A DNA stretch of 11,133 bases, from assembly GCF_000611645.1 (NCBI RefSeq), contig NW_014012803.1, positions 1,830 to 12,962 on the forward strand, given 5' to 3'. Origin of the DNA: Monoraphidium neglectum. Its lineage: Eukaryota > Chlorophyta > Chlorophyceae > Sphaeropleales > Selenastraceae. Each line of letters begins with the position of its first letter. Within the stretch, counting starts at the first letter, position 1. The notes under the pieces were generated by a model. That model made no database searches, had not been told where the DNA came from, and saw nothing but the letters and a program-made list of their open reading frames with translations. Below, piece by piece: positions 8,628 through 11,133 of the stretch. The translations under genes and the position numbers were made by a program.

Positions 8628-8644
8628 TAACATGCTTCATGTTA
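8628..8644. repeat. Perfect inverted repeat, 7-bp arms
   Basis: TAACATG and CATGTTA are perfect reverse complements around CTT. It lies in noncoding sequence about 365 bases upstream of gene A. No flanking duplication or mobile-element end was found around it. Confidence 0.5.
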
Positions 8645-10626
8645 GAATTAGTATGTCGAGCTGGTCGGCTCTGATGACGTGCCGCAGATGCGCTTCAGCC
8701 CCACCCATGGCACGTGCCCCTTGCAAACCTTTGAATAATTGGAGCTGGCAACGAGCCGCATGCTGCTACCGTACAAACCTATACAACAACTTGATTTGAT
8801 GAAGGACATGAGAACAAATCCTGTCGTGCTTTGATGAGCGCACATGCATTTGTCAGTCCCCAGGCGGGATGGTCAAAGGTCACCCTACACTTCAGGGTCC
8901 AGTCTATGGGCCCCCATTCGGAATGCATCAGCACTGCACGAATTTCAAAGACATGTGCAGGGCAGCCAAGGGGCACAATGCTGGGTTCAGAGGCCGTACC
9001 ACGGACACGGCTGGACTATTCGACATGTATCCTCTGGCGGCGGCGCTTGCAGGATGATGCACAGGTCATGCAGAAACACTGACAGCTCAAATCGCGGCGT
9101 CATTATGCACTAGCTGCGTCAATCATCCCACTTCGGTCACGTCAGGAACCAGTGCGGCTAGCCAAGTATTATGCAGCCATTTTACTTGTTGTGGTTGCAG
9201 GCAGGAATCGGGTGAGCATGTGGCATGTGCACCCCCATGGGCGACGAGCCAGCCCTGTCGCAGCGACTGTGATGTGGCTCCAGCACGGCGAGTCCTTACT
9301 CTGGCATTAATGACGCCCCTAGGGTTGAGTGAGGGATTCAAAGGTCCCGTCATGGGGCAAAGCCACCCCTCCTGCGCGGAATTTCTGTGCAGCATGTTCA
9401 AACCCAGGGTCGGCGCGAGGGTCAGCACCACAGGCGCGACCGTCATTTATGAACGAGTTGTGCGCAAAAGCCGCAACTCCCAAGGGGAAACGCCTTGTGG
9501 AACAGCACTGGCTGCTTGGCACATGCATCATGTTGGCGCAACGAATGCACCCCGCAAAGTAGGCGCCGAAGGGGCTGGCACGGGTACTTGTTTGGAGTTT
9601 GCAAAAGAAACGTCTCGCGCCGGTGCCAAGAGCTGTGCCAGGATTTGACCCGGGGACGGAGCCTTCAAGCTGCAAATCCATACGCATACACTTGCAGCCA
9701 CCACTTGGAATGGCAGTGGGGAGTGTGTTTTGCGATGCGCATGCAGTCTGCGTGCTGCAGTTAGCTTGCTTGCATCAGAACTGCAGTTGGTCGAGCGGGC
9801 GTCGGCGTTGCATGGATGGGAAGCGGGAGAGCAGCACAGACTGTGCACCCACAGACGAAAAGATTGCGATGGTATGCCGCACAAGGCCCTGCATCAATGA
9901 CACAAGAGGGATTGGCTACAGAGTGCCAAAGCGGCAATGCTCAGCCAAGCAACAGCGCGAGGGGTACGGGGAATGCGCCTTCCGCGCGTGTCTAGCACAG
10001 AAAGCCCTCCAGCTGCAAGTCAATCAATACAGGGACGGGGAAATGTGCTAGGACAAGGCATTGACTTGCCCTTTGGCCAGGTGGATGTGCCAAGAGTGGG
10101 CGGGATAGAAGGGCGGTATAGAATCAAGTGGGCCAGGCCTTCACCTCTTCGAGATAAGCCAGGGTGCATCCCTGGTTGCTGGTTGCTGCAGTGTGCGCTG
10201 AGGCTGCCTTGAAAGGAGCCTAGCGCATGCCTTTGAACGAGGTGGGAACAACATTGTGAGCATGAGTGTGCGCGCCCATGGGCAACAACGGCGCCTTTGA
10301 GGATTGGGTATGGATTGACGGTGCGCTTGTAGTACGATCCAATGTTGCGTTAAGAATCTGGGCTGGTGGATCGGGTCAATGCGTGCAGTTGCAATATATA
10401 CAGGCACACCAAACGGGACTTGGATGCAGCTGGCACGCATCCACACGGCTCCAACCGCGTGCTGCGCCAGGGCCGCACACGTGCGCAGGCAGCCCCACCC
10501 CTGCCGCGCGCGCAGTCCACTGTTGATGACGCCCCTCAACCCTCAACCCCGGTTGCCCCCCAGCCTGCACACCCGCAGGCTGCGCCAGGGGCTGCGCCAC
10601 CGGCTGCAGCCCCTGCAGCCCCAGTT

Positions 10627-10973
10627 CTAGTTGAGCTCAATGTCTGTGTTGGCCTCGATAAACTCGGGCACCTCGATCGGCCCATCGTCCTCCTCCTTTG
10701 CGTCCTTGTCATCAGCACCCTCTGTCTTGTCCTCAGCCGCGTCTTTCTTCTCCGCGGCCGCGTCGTTCTCGGCGGCCGCGCCCTTCTCCGCGGCCGCGCT
10801 GTCCTCAGCGGCCGCGCTGTCCTCAGCGGCCGCGCCCTTCTCCGCGGCCGCGCCGCTCGCGACCTCGGCGGACTCGGCGGTCGCCGCCTCGGCGAGCGGC
10901 GCGCCGGTGCGCGCGTCGACGCGTGCGGGCGCGCTGAAGCCCATCTTGATGACTGGGACCACGGGCTCGCGGG
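10627..10973 (-). CDS. Gene B: paralogue of gene A, last exon, 5' partial
   Basis: The exon ends with TAG at 10629-10627. Its 5' edge is set by a pyrimidine-rich acceptor (CCCCCCCAGCAG, ending at 10974) in phase 1, the same phase as the matching acceptor of gene A. It encodes 114 residues: REPVVPVIKMGFSAPA, then Ala/Glu/Asp/Lys-rich repeats, then an acidic end (GPIEVPEFIEANTDIELN). The KMGFS block and the EVPEF..ANTDI end match gene A, while the middle differs entirely. Unlike gene A, no intron separates the repeats from the C-terminus. The upstream exons, expected to include a signal peptide, lie beyond the window or are unresolved. One candidate is a 34-base exon at 11082-11049, phase-compatible but with a weak GTGGCA donor. 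The frame also stays open through that stretch, so it may be unspliced. Confidence 0.62.
10750..10861 (-). repeat. 18-bp tandem repeats with six evenly spaced GCGGCCGC sites
   Basis: GCGGCCGC occurs at 10754, 10772, 10790, 10808, 10826 and 10844, exactly 18 bases apart. Each unit encodes a six-residue AAE-x-x-A block (x mainly K, D, S, G or N) in gene B. The identical Ala codons show recent duplication of the unit. Confidence 0.9.
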
Positions 10974-11133
10974 CTGCTGGGGGGGGGAGGGGAGGGGGCG
11001 CAAAAGCATTTGTTTGGAAAGCGAGAGGATGATGATGAAGGTTGCCACCGGCGAGCAGGTCGTTCTGGCGGTGGGCTTGAGGCTGCAACACACTAATCAG
11101 GCCCCGCACCGCACCACTTGCCCCCCCCCCCCC
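10974..11133 (-). other. Probable intron or 5' side of gene B up to the window end
   Basis: The coding-strand sequence just before the gene B acceptor is a long C/T tract, the complement of G runs at 10979-11000, typical of a strong splice acceptor. No GTGAG donor is visible before the window ends. The window finishes in a run of 13 C (11121-11133), which may mark a contig edge or a low-quality end. Confidence 0.45.

Larger units (their letters stand above)
8265..10626. other. 2.36-kb region without a supportable gene
   Basis: Composition here is less GC-rich than in the neighbouring genes. The open frames are short, unrelated to each other and carry no motif I recognise. No GTGAG donor exists on the minus strand between about 8600 and 10600, so a minus-strand gene built like A or C is unlikely. 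The left part should hold the gene A promoter and the right part the 3' untranslated region of gene B. Several short palindromes occur between 8440 and 8644. A weakly expressed plus-strand gene cannot be excluded. Confidence 0.5.

Noticed and set aside
8870..8885. GGTCAAAGGTCA direct repeat resembling a nuclear receptor element
   Set aside because: Nuclear receptors are animal proteins, and the organism appears to be an alga. Most likely chance.
9638..9700. tRNA-like signal on the minus strand: a T-arm-like stem (CCGGG/CCTGG around TCAAAT) with an A-box-like TGGCTGCAAGTG upstream
   Set aside because: The T loop is one base short, and no acceptor stem pairs with the bases after the T arm. A tRNA-derived repeat remains possible but is not supported.
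9599..10051. Plus-strand frame of 150 residues
   Set aside because: It has no recognisable motif and an irregular Cys/Arg-rich composition unlike the confirmed exons. Part of it overlaps the tRNA-like stretch.
10631..11032. Plus-strand Ser/Ala-rich frame opposite gene B
   Set aside because: It is antisense to the gene B repeats. Gene B is supported by similarity to gene A on the minus strand.

Overview
This window looks like nuclear DNA of a GC-rich green alga, probably a chlorophyte of the Chlamydomonas/Scenedesmus kind. That is an inference from the coding style and not a species call. The evidence is very GC-rich coding sequence, many CAG-encoded glutamine tracts, Ala/Pro-rich proteins, short spliceosomal introns with GTGAGT or GTGAGC donors, GCCATGG start contexts and a TGTAA polyadenylation motif. 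There is no bacterial gene organisation, CRISPR array or convincing RNA gene. I recognised no named gene, so no symbols are given.

Layout. (1) Bases 2-3057, plus strand: a glutamine-rich protein, cut off at its 5' end by the window. It carries several CAG tracts and changes reading frame once between about 1090 and 1300. (2) Bases 3058-3635: a convergent intergenic stretch with three small hairpins. (3) Bases 3636-4987, minus strand: a two-exon gene (gene C). Exon 1 encodes most of a signal peptide and exon 2 a long Ala/Pro-rich chain ending in a GPI-type hydrophobic tail. (4) Bases 5091-6335: no gene; probably gene A's 3' region and gene C's promoter. (5) Bases 6336-8264, minus strand: a five-exon gene (gene A) for a small secreted protein of 189 residues, including a 7-base microexon. 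(6) Bases 8265-10626: no supportable gene, but palindromes and a G-box/AP-1-like pair upstream of gene A. (7) Bases 10627-10973, minus strand: the last exon of gene B, a divergent paralogue of gene A whose 5' exons lie beyond the window or are unresolved.

The main result comes from splicing rather than single open frames. The exons of genes A and C join with exact phase agreement and give N-terminal signal peptides that are invisible in the unspliced frames. Genes A and B share an (I/V)KMGFS(T/A)PA block after the first introns and an EVPEF..ANTDI C-terminus, while their central low-complexity segments are unrelated in composition: Pro/Ala/Lys in A and Ala/Glu/Asp in B. The minus-strand genes therefore form a run of predicted secreted or surface proteins, including a duplicated family I cannot name.
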